From assembly GCA_003254925.1 (NCBI GenBank), contig QANZ01049049.1, positions 214,502 to 278,501 on the forward strand: a stretch of 64,000 nucleotides of DNA. The letters are read 5' to 3'. A program made the translations under genes and the position numbers. A model generated the notes under the pieces. It was not told where the DNA came from, made no database searches, and worked only from the letters and a program-made list of their open reading frames with translations. The stretch comes from Chamaecrista fasciculata (taxonomy: Eukaryota; Streptophyta; Magnoliopsida; Fabales; Fabaceae). Shown in pieces: positions 34,671 to 44,898 of this stretch (within the stretch, counting starts at the first letter, position 1; every line of letters begins with the position of its first letter).

Positions 34671-37065
34671 CGACACACACGCATAGCATAAGTTTATTTT
34701 CAATTACAAATGGATGCTTTTCTCTGTCATATATTCAAATTGGTGGAACTTTGCTATCCAAGTCCAGTGTATTATTTATTTGGTGGATGGGAGATCTGAT
34801 ATGCTCTGTGATTGTGATAGATGAAATATGATATGGAATATTGGAATTGTTTTTTAGACTCCAACCATATTTATTGTAAGTGTATTTCCAGAATATTATA
34901 ACTCCTTTATTTAACCATTTATGGTTGGGAAATGGGGCTTTCTCATTCATATATTTTGCTACTTAATTTCTTCCTCACTTCCAGCTTTATGAGTTTTCAT
35001 TATCAATAGTCAAGTTTTATGAGCAAATGGAAAGATGTTTTATTTTTAAAAATTTTTTGGGCCTCTGTACCAAAAATAATTTGGGCCTGAATAGGGAAAG
35101 CGGTTACAATTGTTAGAAAGTATAGAATGGTCCAAAGATCAAGCAAACCACGAGGACCAATACTCAATAATGGACTTTCAAGTTTCAAGAATGAAATAAT
35201 TAAAATATAGTAGTTATTTCTTTTAATTATAGCATCCGGAGAACTAATGATTTTTTTTTTAAAAAAAGGTTAAAGATACTAATGATGAAGAAAAAAGAAA
35301 ACTCTAGAACAATGGGCTTCTTTTGTTTTTTTTTTTTAAATTGGTCAGAGGCATACGGAATTATCACTGGAGTTTCCCACTAATGAGAATGGGTCTTCAA
35401 TAATCAATATCATATTGAATATTGATCGAATAAACCAAAGCACTTCATATATTCAGGCCCAAAGTTTTTGCCGTCCAAAAAACGCCCAATCGAAGCCCAA
35501 AGCGTATGGCCTTGGTTGTGACTTGTTAGCCAGAGAGGCTATTATTTATAGTATCGTTTGCATGAGTTAGTGCATGACAAGTAAGGGTTTGTTTGAGGCA
35601 GGGTTCGAATTAAGTAATGTAACTTAAAATTGAAGCTTGACCGATAAACTTAAATTTGAAGCAACTAGCTAGGCCTTAGCCTATGCATTATACATTGATT
35701 GAGCTTGTGGTAGCCGCATTTTCTTGAGACCACCACACTTGTACTTGCTCATATATTATATTTGAGTTCATCACTTTTTGAGTTGGAAACTGAACGACAC
35801 CATCATACTCTCACCAAGGACTTTGAATCCAAAGCCATTTGATTGGCTTGTCATTGAGGGGACCAGACTGAACTCTGATACTTAATTCCCATGAGATCTG
35901 ATTAAGTGAAGAGCATCATAATTAACTAGCTTCTTTGTCTTCAGTATCTTGGTTTCTCTCAACTTCTCCTTTTCAAATCACCATTCTTGCTTTTCGTGTA
36001 TTAGTTTTTTCGAAGCTCATTCCAAAGTAATTGGTGATATATATACTTAGCTTTTGAGTCAACAGCTTGTTTCAGTCATTGCTTTTGCAGAAGCTAGCAT
36101 AGCAAGAGAAAATTACTATTTGACCCTTAAATTTAATTATACCGAGTTAATTAAGTAATTCTTAAATAATCAAAATATACTATTTAATTTCTAAATTATT
36201 GCAATTGAAAATGATTTAATCCTTGCAAACCAAAAATAAAAAATTAATATAAATTCAGGAAAAAATAATAATTTGGTATAAATTCAAGTACTAAAAATTA
36301 TAAACTCAGTTTAAATTTAGAAATCAAATTGTCATTAAGGACTAAATAGTTGACAATTAAAATATTTGATGGGCCAAATCATATATTTCAATTATTCAAA
36401 GATTAATTAGTTGATTTTGTTTAAATTCAAGAATTAATAATAAGTTTTCTCGCATAACAATTATTTTCGTGGACAGTGAATACAATTAAATAGAATAAAT
36501 TGATTTTTTGATCTTTAAATGAATTCTAAAATTATTATTTACGTATTAAATATTAAAAATATTTTTTTCTTAATTTTTTATATATAACTATAACTTATTT
36601 TGTCCATAAAGATCATATTTAAAGGACTAATTAATTAGTATTTATAAAATAATTAAAAATTAAGCAAATATAATTTTAATATAGAGACTAAATTTTAATT
36701 TTAGGACAAATTTAAGAGTAAAAGAAAAGTTTTCTCAAATAAATATATGGGGTTTACTTTTTTTTTTTTTTGAACTAAATATATGGGGTTTACTTGGTCT
36801 AGTTTTGGAAGCACGTTTCTTTTCATAGAGATATGAGCACTCGGCTCATATAATTTTAAATGGACTGCCTTTCCTTCTCTTTCATGCGAACTAAAGATCT
36901 TTTTAAAATTATTTTCTTTCAATTCGAGTTGGTTTAACTTCATAGTTCAATGTTGTTCAAAAAAAAAAAACTTAATAGTTCAATGAATCTTAAATATTGA
37001 AATCCCATTTAACCTTTCTTCAAGTTGAGATCTGCAGTTTGAGGCAATCATGCCTCCCATGCATG
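34671..37065. other. AT-rich intergenic region
   Basis: No gene or intact transposon is supported. Many short 'aattaaggactaaa'-type stretches between 36120 and 36720 look like decayed repeats. The last part presumably holds the promoter of ARM/TPR copy 1. Confidence 0.55.
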
Positions 37066-37563
37066 TATTGAACAGATTTGCGTAGTGAGAGGGTGACGCT
37101 TAATTATGTTATTTATACAACTTATGTTTTCTCAACTTACAGTTTATTTCTCTCTCTCTCTCAAAGACACCAAAGAATCTCCACTGCCCTTTCAAGTTAT
37201 TTCATTAAGCCATGGAGTTTCAACTCCCAGAAAATTCAACCTTCAAGACTGTTCATCATAAACGGCTAGTACCCTCTACGCCAATATGCACAAACCGTTC
37301 TTGTTTTTTCTGCATCATGTCGGAGAAAGATCCTTCTCTCAGAAAAGCAAAAACGGCTCACTTCTTGAAGAGAATGCCTCTCAGAGAAGACCAAGAACAA
37401 GTCTTGGCGTTAACTGGGCTTTGGAAAATCGCTATGACCAAACCAAACGACCCAGAATTTCCCTCACTAGGCATCTTCAAATGCATGGCCAAACTGATCC
37501 AGAGAGGCGTAAGTGACAAAGATTGGCTACTTAGATATCAAAATATGTACATCCCCTATTATG
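37066..37563. repeat. First copy of a roughly 500-bp duplicated segment (ARM/TPR 5' end)
   Basis: This segment is repeated at 41430-41932. By eye the copies differ at only a handful of bases and in the length of a TC run (37152-37163), which is allele-like divergence. Copy 1 ends exactly where the copia LTR begins; copy 2 starts exactly after the N at 41429. Confidence 0.9.
37212..37563 (+). pseudogene. ARM/TPR gene copy 1, interrupted by a copia retrotransposon
   Basis: The frame is identical in sense to the first 117 codons of the intact copy at 41579 (one substitution, I for T near residue 24), up to the MYIPYY stretch. It then runs into the 5' LTR at 37564 and reads a few dozen LTR-derived codons before a stop at 37713-37715. 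The rest of the gene is not found beyond the retrotransposon because the contig ends at 41428. Protein from this allele would lack all ARM and TPR repeats. It is probably the alternative haplotype of the gene at 41579 rather than a second locus. Confidence 0.85.
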
Positions 37564-37889
37564 TGTTAATAATAACAATTAATTATTATATATTTGTGAT
37601 TCAATTTGCTTTGACTAAGTCGGTGTTTATTTCCGTTGAGTATTTATGTTTTTTTATTATTTATTATATGTTAGCAAATAATATATTAGTCATGCGGCTA
37701 TCTTTTCGGTTTTAGTTAGTCTGCTTTTCTTCCAAGCTTTCATTAGGTTTTTATTGTATTGACTTTGCTTTTGATGTATTGGATGTGCCGCACAAAATAA
37801 TAGAACACTCCATATTATTCAGTCCTCTTTTTTGTCTCTCTATATTGTATTGCTTTGTTTTTTTCATTGCATATTCCAAATTTCCAACA
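37564..37889 (+). repeat. 5' LTR of the copia element
   Basis: It starts TGTTAATAAT directly after host codons and ends TTCCAACA, giving TGTT...AACA ends, 326 bp. The end is set by the primer binding site four bases later. Confidence 0.85.
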
Positions 37890-37893
37890 ATCT

Positions 37894-37905
37894 TGGTATC
37901 AGAGC
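37894..37905 (+). promoter_or_regulatory. Primer binding site for initiator tRNA-Met
   Basis: TGGTATCAGAGC matches the complement of the 3' end of plant initiator methionine tRNA, the standard minus-strand primer of copia elements. Confidence 0.92.
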
Positions 37906-37999
37906 TTTATGGTTGTATCCATTGGGCAATTGTGAGAAACCTTTTTTTCCTCTCCTATACACCTTCGTGAGACTTTTTTTTGTTGGAGCATTTTGTGAG

Positions 38000-40900
38000 A
38001 TGGCAACAAATATTGTGTCTTCGTCTTCGCAGCCACTCATACCGGTTTTCAATGGTGAAAAGTATGAGTTTTGGAGTATTAAGATGAAGACCTTTTTCTT
38101 GTCTCAAGGTCTTTGGGAGTTGGTACGTGTTGGGTTTGAGGATGAAACTGATGCAGATGAAGAGACAGAAGCAAGATTGGTTGAGACTAGAAAGAAGGAT
38201 GCTAAAGCTTTGTTCTTTATTCAACAAGCAGTTCATGAAACAATTTTTTCGCGCATTGCAGCAGCGGAAACGTCGTATGCGGCATGGAATATTTTGAAGA
38301 AGGAGTTTCAAGGTTCATCCAAGGTGATTACGGTAAAGCTGCAGACTTACCGTCGTGAGTTTGAGACTCTCTCTATGAAAGGTAACGAAGCAGTACAAAC
38401 TTACCTGTCTAGAGTCTCTACTCTTGTTAATCAAATGAAGTCGTATGGTGAAAATATTTCTGAGGAAACTGTTGTTGCAAAAGTTTTACGGAGTCTTACT
38501 CCAAAGTTTGAACATATTGTTGCTGCAATTGAGGAAGCCCATGATTTATCTGATTATTCGTTTGATGAACTAATGAGTTCTTTGCAAGCCCATGAAGTGA
38601 GATTGAATAGGTCACATGAGAAGAGTGACGAAAAGGCGTTTCAGGCGAAAGATGATTTCGGTGGTCGCGGTCGTGGTCGAGGTGGTTCCCGTGGAAGAGG
38701 TCGCGGAAAAGGCCGAGGCAGAGGAGGCTTTGATGATGAGAAGCAGAATGAAAAGCAGAATAGAACTTTTGTTTGCCATTATTGTAAAAAATCTGGCCAC
38801 AAGATCGCTTATTGTTGGCAGAAGCAAAAGGATGAGAAAAATCAAGCAAGCTTTGCAGAGAACACTGTTACTGAAAGTAAGTTGTTTATGGCTGTTGCTT
38901 GTGAAAAAGATAAAATTGATGATGTTTGGTATTTGGATAGTGGATGTTCCAATCATATGTGTGGGAATAGGTCTCTCTTTAAGGAGATTGATGAGTCCAA
39001 AAAATCAGATGTGACATTGGGAGATAACAAGAAGATTCAGGTTGAAGGAAAAGGTACCGTTAGCATTACAACAAAGCAAGGTAATGCTAAACTTTTACAT
39101 GATGTGCAGTATGTACCTAGTTTGTCTCACAATCTGATTAGTGTTGGGCAATTGATGATTGGTGGATATTCACTTTTGTTTGATAATGGTTTCTGCATTA
39201 TTAAAGATCAATATAGTCATATTGTTGCTAAAGTTGAAATGGCTCATAATAAGATGTTTCCTCTTGAAGTTTCAATGATTGAGCAGTATGCTATGATTGC
39301 TAGTGGTGATGATGAGACTAGATTATGGCATTTAAGATATGGGCATTTGCATATTAATGGGCTGAAGTTGTTGTGTCAAAAAGAAATGGTTTATGGTTTG
39401 CCTCTGGTGAAAAATCTTGATTTTTGTGAAGGTTGTGTTTATGGCAAGCAGAGTAAAAAGTCATTTCCTGTAGGAAAGTCTTGGAGAGCCTCGCAGTGTC
39501 TTGAGTTAGTACATGCAGATTTGTGTGGGCCAATGAATACTGAATCTCTTGGTGGTAGTCTGTATTTTTTGTTGTTTACAGATGATTACAGTCGTATGAG
39601 TTGGGTCTACTTTTTGCGGTGTAAGTCTGAAGCTTTTGACAGGTTCAAAGAGTTTAAGGCACTAGTGGAACGGAAAAGTGGTCTTTTAATTAAGACACTT
39701 CGAACTGATCGTGGAGGTGAATTTGTATCTCATAATTTTAATGATTATTGTGCTGAAAATGGTATTCACAGAGAGCTTACAGCACCATATACACCAGAGC
39801 AGAACGGTGTAGCTGAGAGGAAGAATCGAACGGTGGTAGAAATGGCTCGAAGCATGATGAAGGCGAAGGATCTTCCTACTTCTTTTTGGGCAGAAGCGGT
39901 TGCAACAGCAGTATATCTTGTGAATGTGTCTCCTACAAAAGCTGTCATGAATCAAACTCCATTTGAGGCTTGGATGGGTAGGAGGCCAACGGTAAGCCAC
40001 TTAAAAATTTTTGGTTGTATAGCTTATGCTTTGGTTAAAACCCATATTCGTAAATTTGATGAGAAATCTGAAAAATGTATTTTTGTTGGGTATTGTTCTC
40101 AATCCAAAGCATATAAGTTGTATAACCCCATGAGTGGCAAGACCTTTGTTAGCAGGGATGTGATGTTTAATGAAGATGAGAAATGGGTTTGGAGTTCAGA
40201 AAATGACCAGCAGCATATTCAGGTGTTTGATGAAAGTAGTGCACCTTCTCAGGAAATGCCTATCACTAGCTCCTTAGTCACTTCTCCTCCTTCAAGCAAT
40301 GGTTCATCACCATCAAGTTCTAGCAGTTCAACTCCTCCAGCGAGATTCAGATCCTTGAAGGAAATTTATGACTCTTGTACCTTTGCTTTGCTTGTTTCAG
40401 ATCCTACTTGTTTTGCAGAAGCTGAAAAGAATAAGGAGTGGTGCAAAGCCATGGAAGAGGAGATTTTGGCTATTCAGAAAAATCAAACTTGGGATTTGGT
40501 AGAATTACCGGAGGGAAAGAATGTCATTGGGCTCAAATGGGTGTTCAAAACAAAGTATCATGCAGATGGGAGCATCCAGAGACACAAGGCAAGGCTTGTA
40601 GTGAAAGGTTACTCTCAACAACAGGGAGTTGACTTTGATGAGACATTTTCTCCCGTTGCTCGTTTTGAAACGGTAAGAACATTCTTAGCCTTGGCTGCTC
40701 AATTAAGTTGGCCTGTGTATCAATTTGATGTGAAATCTGCCTTCTTGAATGGTGATTTGGAGGAAGAAGTTTATGTCTCACAACCAGAAGGTTTTGTAGT
40801 TGATGGGAAAGAAGATAAAGTTTACAGGTTGAAGAAGGCACTTTATGGTTTAAAGCAGGCACCACGGGCATGGTACTTCAAGATCGATTCTTATTTCTTG

Positions 40901-41428
40901 GAGAATGGTTTTGAAAGGAGTGAAAATGAGCCAACTCTTTATTTGAAGAGGGAAGGTAAAACTGTGCTTTTGTTGGTTTGCCTTTATGTTGATGATATGA
41001 TTTATATGGGCTCAAATGATTCTGTTATTGCTGAATTTAGAGATTGTATGATGAAGAGGTTTGAGATGTCTGATTTGGGTCTTTTGCATTATTTTCTTGG
41101 TCTTGAGGTGAAACAAGGTGTTGATGGAATTTTTATTTCACAAAGAAAATATGCAATTGATCTTTTGAAGAGGTTTAATATGATGAATAATAAAGTTGCT
41201 GCAACACCTATGAATATTAATGAGAAGTTGTGTCGTGATGATGGTGCTGAATTAGCAGATGGAACGTATTATAGAAGTCTTGTTGGTGGTTTGAACTACT
41301 TGTCACATACAAGACCAGATATTGTTTTTTCTGTTGGTGTTGTTTCTAGGTACATGCATAATCCTAGCAAACTTCATCTTGGGGCTGCAAAGAGGATATT
41401 GAGATATATTGCTGGAACAACAGGGCAT
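38000..41428 (+). CDS. Copia gag-pol polyprotein, incomplete at the 3' end
   Basis: I start at the ATG of MATNIVSSSS (38000), which opens the gag region; an upstream in-frame ATG lies inside the LTR. Domains in order (residues from this ATG): gag; an Arg/Gly-rich stretch then a CCHC zinc knuckle (CHYCKKSGHKIAYC, from 259); aspartic protease with DSG at 313; GAG-pre-integrase (LWHLRYGH); integrase core with HADLCGP, the LRTDRGGEF motif and the catalytic Glu region in PEQNGVAER; reverse transcriptase with YVDD from 996. The last residues are the start of the RT/RNase H connection (RYIAGTTGH). All key motifs look intact, so this copy could have been active recently. RNase H is absent only because the contig ends. 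Confidence 0.94.
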
Positions 41429-41429
41429 N
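41429..41429. other. Single-N join between two allele-like contigs
   Basis: The base before is inside the copia polyprotein; the base after begins the second copy of the ARM/TPR upstream sequence (compare 37066). A natural junction at this point is implausible, so it is read as a scaffold join. Confidence 0.88.
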
Positions 41430-41578
41430 TATTGAACAGATTTTGCGTAGTGAGAGGGTGACGCTTAATTATGTTATTTATACAACTTATGTTTTCTCAA
41501 CTTACAGTTTATTTCTCTCTCTCTCTCTCAAAGACACCAAAAAATCTCCACTGCCCTTTCAAGTTATTTCATTAAGCC

Positions 41579-43405
41579 ATGGAGTTTCAACTCCCAGAAA
41601 ATTCAACCTTCAAGACTGTTCATCATAAACGGCTAGTACCCTCTACGCCAACATGCACAAACCGTTCTTGTTTTTTCTGCATCATGTCGGAGAAAGATCC
41701 TTCTCTCAGAAAAGCAAAAACGGCTCACTTCTTGAAGAGAATGCCTCTCAGAGAAGACCAAGAACAAGTCTTGGCGTTAACTGGGCTTTGGAAAATCGCT
41801 ATGACCAAACCAAACGACCCAGAATTTCCCTCACTAGGCATCTTCAAATGCATGGCCAAACTGATCCAGAGAGGCGTAAGTGACAAAGATTGGCTACTTA
41901 GATATCAAAATATGTACATCCCCTATTATGCAGCACACATCATTGGTTCATACTCTATGAATAAAGCCAAGTTTGCTGACAAAGCTGTCAAGTCCAACGT
42001 TGTACAGCCTCTAATTGAACTCTTCAAAGGTAAGATCACTTGGGTTGAACAGAGAGTTGCACTTCGAGCTCTGGGTCACTTGGCTAAACATGAAACAACT
42101 TTTGAAGCCATTGCAGAACACGAAGAAGAAGTCATAGAAGCAGCCATTAATATAGCTTCCACGTGTTTGGACGAGGTGTATGATAAGTTCGTTGGCTTGA
42201 AGGAGTCAAAGAGATTGGAGTATCATAGGAATCTGCTAACAAGAGGGCTTGGAGGCTTGGAATTAGAGAACAATAAAGCAGAGGAATGGACAAGCCAGCT
42301 TCAGTGTTGGTCTTTATGTCTCTTAGATTGCTTTGCAAGCAAAGAAAAAGAAAGATCTCTCAGATTAATCTGCAAGGAGCCATTCTTAAAGAGTGTATGT
42401 GGGATGTGGGGTGGATTGGGAAATTCAGCAACACCTGCTGGAATAGGACTTGTACGGACTCTGTGTCGCACAAGAATAGGAAGACAAAGCATAGCGAATT
42501 TGCAGGAAGTGGTAGATAATCTTTGTCGTGTCTCGAGATCCTCGGATGATAGACAATACTTGGCTATTGAGAGCCTTTTGGAACTTCTTAGAGACCCACT
42601 TACAAGATATAAAGTAATTGATACAGCAGCTCCAGTTCTGGTTGATTTAGTTGAACTCAGAAGAAACATTGGAATTGGAAAGAAGTTGAAAGCAGGGCAA
42701 GCAATTACGCAGACTCTACTGCAGGATTACCACAAAATCAAGTATTGTAAGATGAGTTTGAAGAGCGAAAAAGCTGAGAGGGCATTGGAGGAATTATGGG
42801 ATTTAAAGGTAGACAGAGTGAAGAAAGAGAGTCTCATGAGTGAAAAAGAAACTAGAGAAAAAGAGGTGTTGGTGGGAGTTTTGAAGAAAGAAGGAAATAA
42901 GATATTTTGGTCAGGAGACATTGAAAAGGCTGCGACCAAGTATTCAGAAGCTTTGGATTTGTGCACACTGAGAATGTGGAAAGAGAGAATCGTGCTTCAT
43001 AGTAACAGAGCTCAATGTCATTTGCTGCAAAGAGACGCAGATGCTGCCATAAGAGATGCGACTCGAGCTCTGTGCTTATCGAGTGAGGCGTGTCCTCACA
43101 GCAAGAGTTTGTGGAGAAGATCACAAGCTTATGACATGAAAGGTGTCTCTAAGGAGAGCTTGATGGATTGTTTAACGTTCATCAACAGCCGATTCAGGTC
43201 TCGGCATACAAGGGGGTTCAGAATCCCATGCTATGCGTCACGTATGGTGAACAAGCACATGAGTGCCTTGTGGCTCTTTGCATCAGCCAAGTCAAGGAGA
43301 TACGTCAAATGCCAAGAACCGAAAGAATTCCAGCGCCAAAATCTAAGAGACCTTGAAGAAGACGATGAAGGAAAGATAAATGAAAGGTCATCTCTAGAAT
43401 GTTGA
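41579..43405 (+). CDS. ARM-repeat/TPR protein, intact copy
   Basis: One uninterrupted exon encodes 608 residues. The N-terminal part has paired cysteines (CTNRSCFFC) and a basic stretch; residues about 115-390 are helical ARM-like repeats (for example VEQRVALRALGHLAKHE); residues about 435-530 carry TPR-like repeats (KKEGNKIFWSGDIEKAATKY, then HSNRAQCHLLQRDADAAIRD). The layout matches plant proteins described as ARM-repeat/tetratricopeptide-repeat-like (At3g50030 and At5g43120 from memory), whose role is not established; the TPR could bind chaperones. An alternative start at M36 (MSEKDPSL) is possible. Likely poly-A signal aataaaac lies near 43598. The first 117 codons are repeated at 37212. 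Confidence 0.9.
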   Translation: MEFQLPENSTFKTVHHKRLVPSTPTCTNRSCFFCIMSEKDPSLRKAKTAHFLKRMPLREDQEQVLALTGLWKIAMTKPNDPEFPSLGIFKCMAKLIQRGVSDKDWLLRYQNMYIPYYAAHIIGSYSMNKAKFADKAVKSNVVQPLIELFKGKITWVEQRVALRALGHLAKHETTFEAIAEHEEEVIEAAINIASTCLDEVYDKFVGLKESKRLEYHRNLLTRGLGGLELENNKAEEWTSQLQCWSLCLLDCFASKEKERSLRLICKEPFLKSVCGMWGGLGNSATPAGIGLVRTLCRTRIGRQSIANLQEVVDNLCRVSRSSDDRQYLAIESLLELLRDPLTRYKVIDTAAPVLVDLVELRRNIGIGKKLKAGQAITQTLLQDYHKIKYCKMSLKSEKAERALEELWDLKVDRVKKESLMSEKETREKEVLVGVLKKEGNKIFWSGDIEKAATKYSEALDLCTLRMWKERIVLHSNRAQCHLLQRDADAAIRDATRALCLSSEACPHSKSLWRRSQAYDMKGVSKESLMDCLTFINSRFRSRHTRGFRIPCYASRMVNKHMSALWLFASAKSRRYVKCQEPKEFQRQNLRDLEEDDEGKINERSSLEC

Positions 43406-44898
43406 AAACTGACTAGCAAAATTAGAGAATTTCATTAGTTCCATGAGGGACATTACCTTGTTGAGTTGTGCTTTTATGAGTTTTGCTTGCTTTACAGGCA
43501 TGACTAGCATTGTAGAAGAAACATTCATTGGGAAAGTAAGCTCTGGGTCAAAAAGGGTGAAACTCAGGTTAGTTGAGTATCAGTCAGCTTAGATGAAATA
43601 AAACCAAGCAATGAATCTTTTATAATGGCCAGTAAACCAGTCAATGTTGCCCATATCAGTGAGAGTGGTGACATATTAAATGGACCTTTAATAATTTCAA
43701 ACCTCTGATTCACAGGCATAATTTTTTCTTCAATGAACTCTTACCTTAAGCAACATCCTGTTTTCTTAATTCATACGCAGAAAATTTTCATTTCCATGAT
43801 GGTGTTCTGTAAGAGACCCACCTTATTCTCTGGAGCTTCATTATGGAAATCATTTTGATATAGGGTTCCATAGTGAACAATGGCCGAGGTTTCAAATTTG
43901 ATGAGTTTATCAACTTTATTAGGTAGGACCGGTAGCACCCGATCTGATATTAGGTAGCCATCCCGCGCTTTAATAAAATTGGACGTAGAAATAGAATGAA
44001 AATAATAGATAAAGAAATGCTCGGGTATTGATTATCACACATGGATAAACGGAAAAAAATGGCAAATTTATCTTCCTAAGCCGAGAATTACAATATTATT
44101 ATTGTACAGAAACAAACACATGAATATAATTACAACGAAACAAGCCTGGTCAGGTACAAAGCTCATTTCCGCAAATAAAGGAGCTCTAATTAATGAGAAA
44201 GGTACAGATTTATGCTTGTGTTGAGTTCACGGTTCTGCGGCATTTTCCAGCAGCCGATTCAGGACCATATGCGACATATAAATGTTAGGCCCATATGGAA
44301 ACCTACAGAAAAAGATGAAACCTTAAACTAAACACCAAGTGGTCTTTATCTAGATGGCTAAAAGATCAATGGAAAAGGTATATAACTCAACGAGAGACGA
44401 AAGTTGGAGCTGTGCCCTTTGAAATCTGAAATAGGTGGAGATAGTAACTGATTTTATGGTGCAAGTCCTTCTGATGGCTGACTCTTTTCTCTGCTTTTCT
44501 TCCAATGTCAATATTTTTCTATTTCAAAATTACTCTATGATATTTTTTTGACCAATAAATGGGTCCCATAAGTGAGTGGTTCAGCTATAGTATGGTGGGT
44601 GAAGTATTTCATCCACACCATTGATTTAATTTGAAAGTCAACACATAAGTTTTTAGTCAACTCATCCAATGGTTATTAAATGATACTTTAGCAATACTTC
44701 AGCCAATATAATTGAGCTGATCCATTTCCAATTAATTCAACCCAAATTCCCCATTTAAGCAGAAAATCACAAATTTCTTGAAACAGATGAAAAAAAAATA
44801 CATTGAGCGGAAAAAAGTACAATTTTACAATAAATACTTGCCCAGAAATTATAGTAATAGATATGCAGATAACTCACCTGGTCATTATTTCAAGGAGC
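43406..44898. other. 3' flanks of two convergent genes
   Basis: The ARM/TPR gene (+) and SRFR1 (-) converge here. No other coding sequence is supported; the region should contain both 3' untranslated regions. Confidence 0.6.

Larger units (their letters stand above)
37564..41428 (+). mobile_element. Ty1-copia retrotransposon, 3' part missing at an assembly join
   Basis: The element has a 5' LTR (37564-37889), a primer binding site, and one long gag-pol frame in the order gag, protease, integrase, reverse transcriptase, which is the copia order. It breaks off at the N (41429) before RNase H, the polypurine tract and the 3' LTR. The frame carries no stop or frameshift over 1143 codons, so the insertion appears young. 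It lies in the coding sequence of the ARM/TPR gene; the expected 5-bp duplication would be ttatg (37559-37563), but the other side is not in the window. Confidence 0.93.

Noticed and set aside
37066-41932. A true tandem duplication of the ARM/TPR gene
   Set aside because: The junction is an N directly inside a retrotransposon frame and the copies look allelic, so a haplotype mis-join is the simpler reading. It is not fully excluded.
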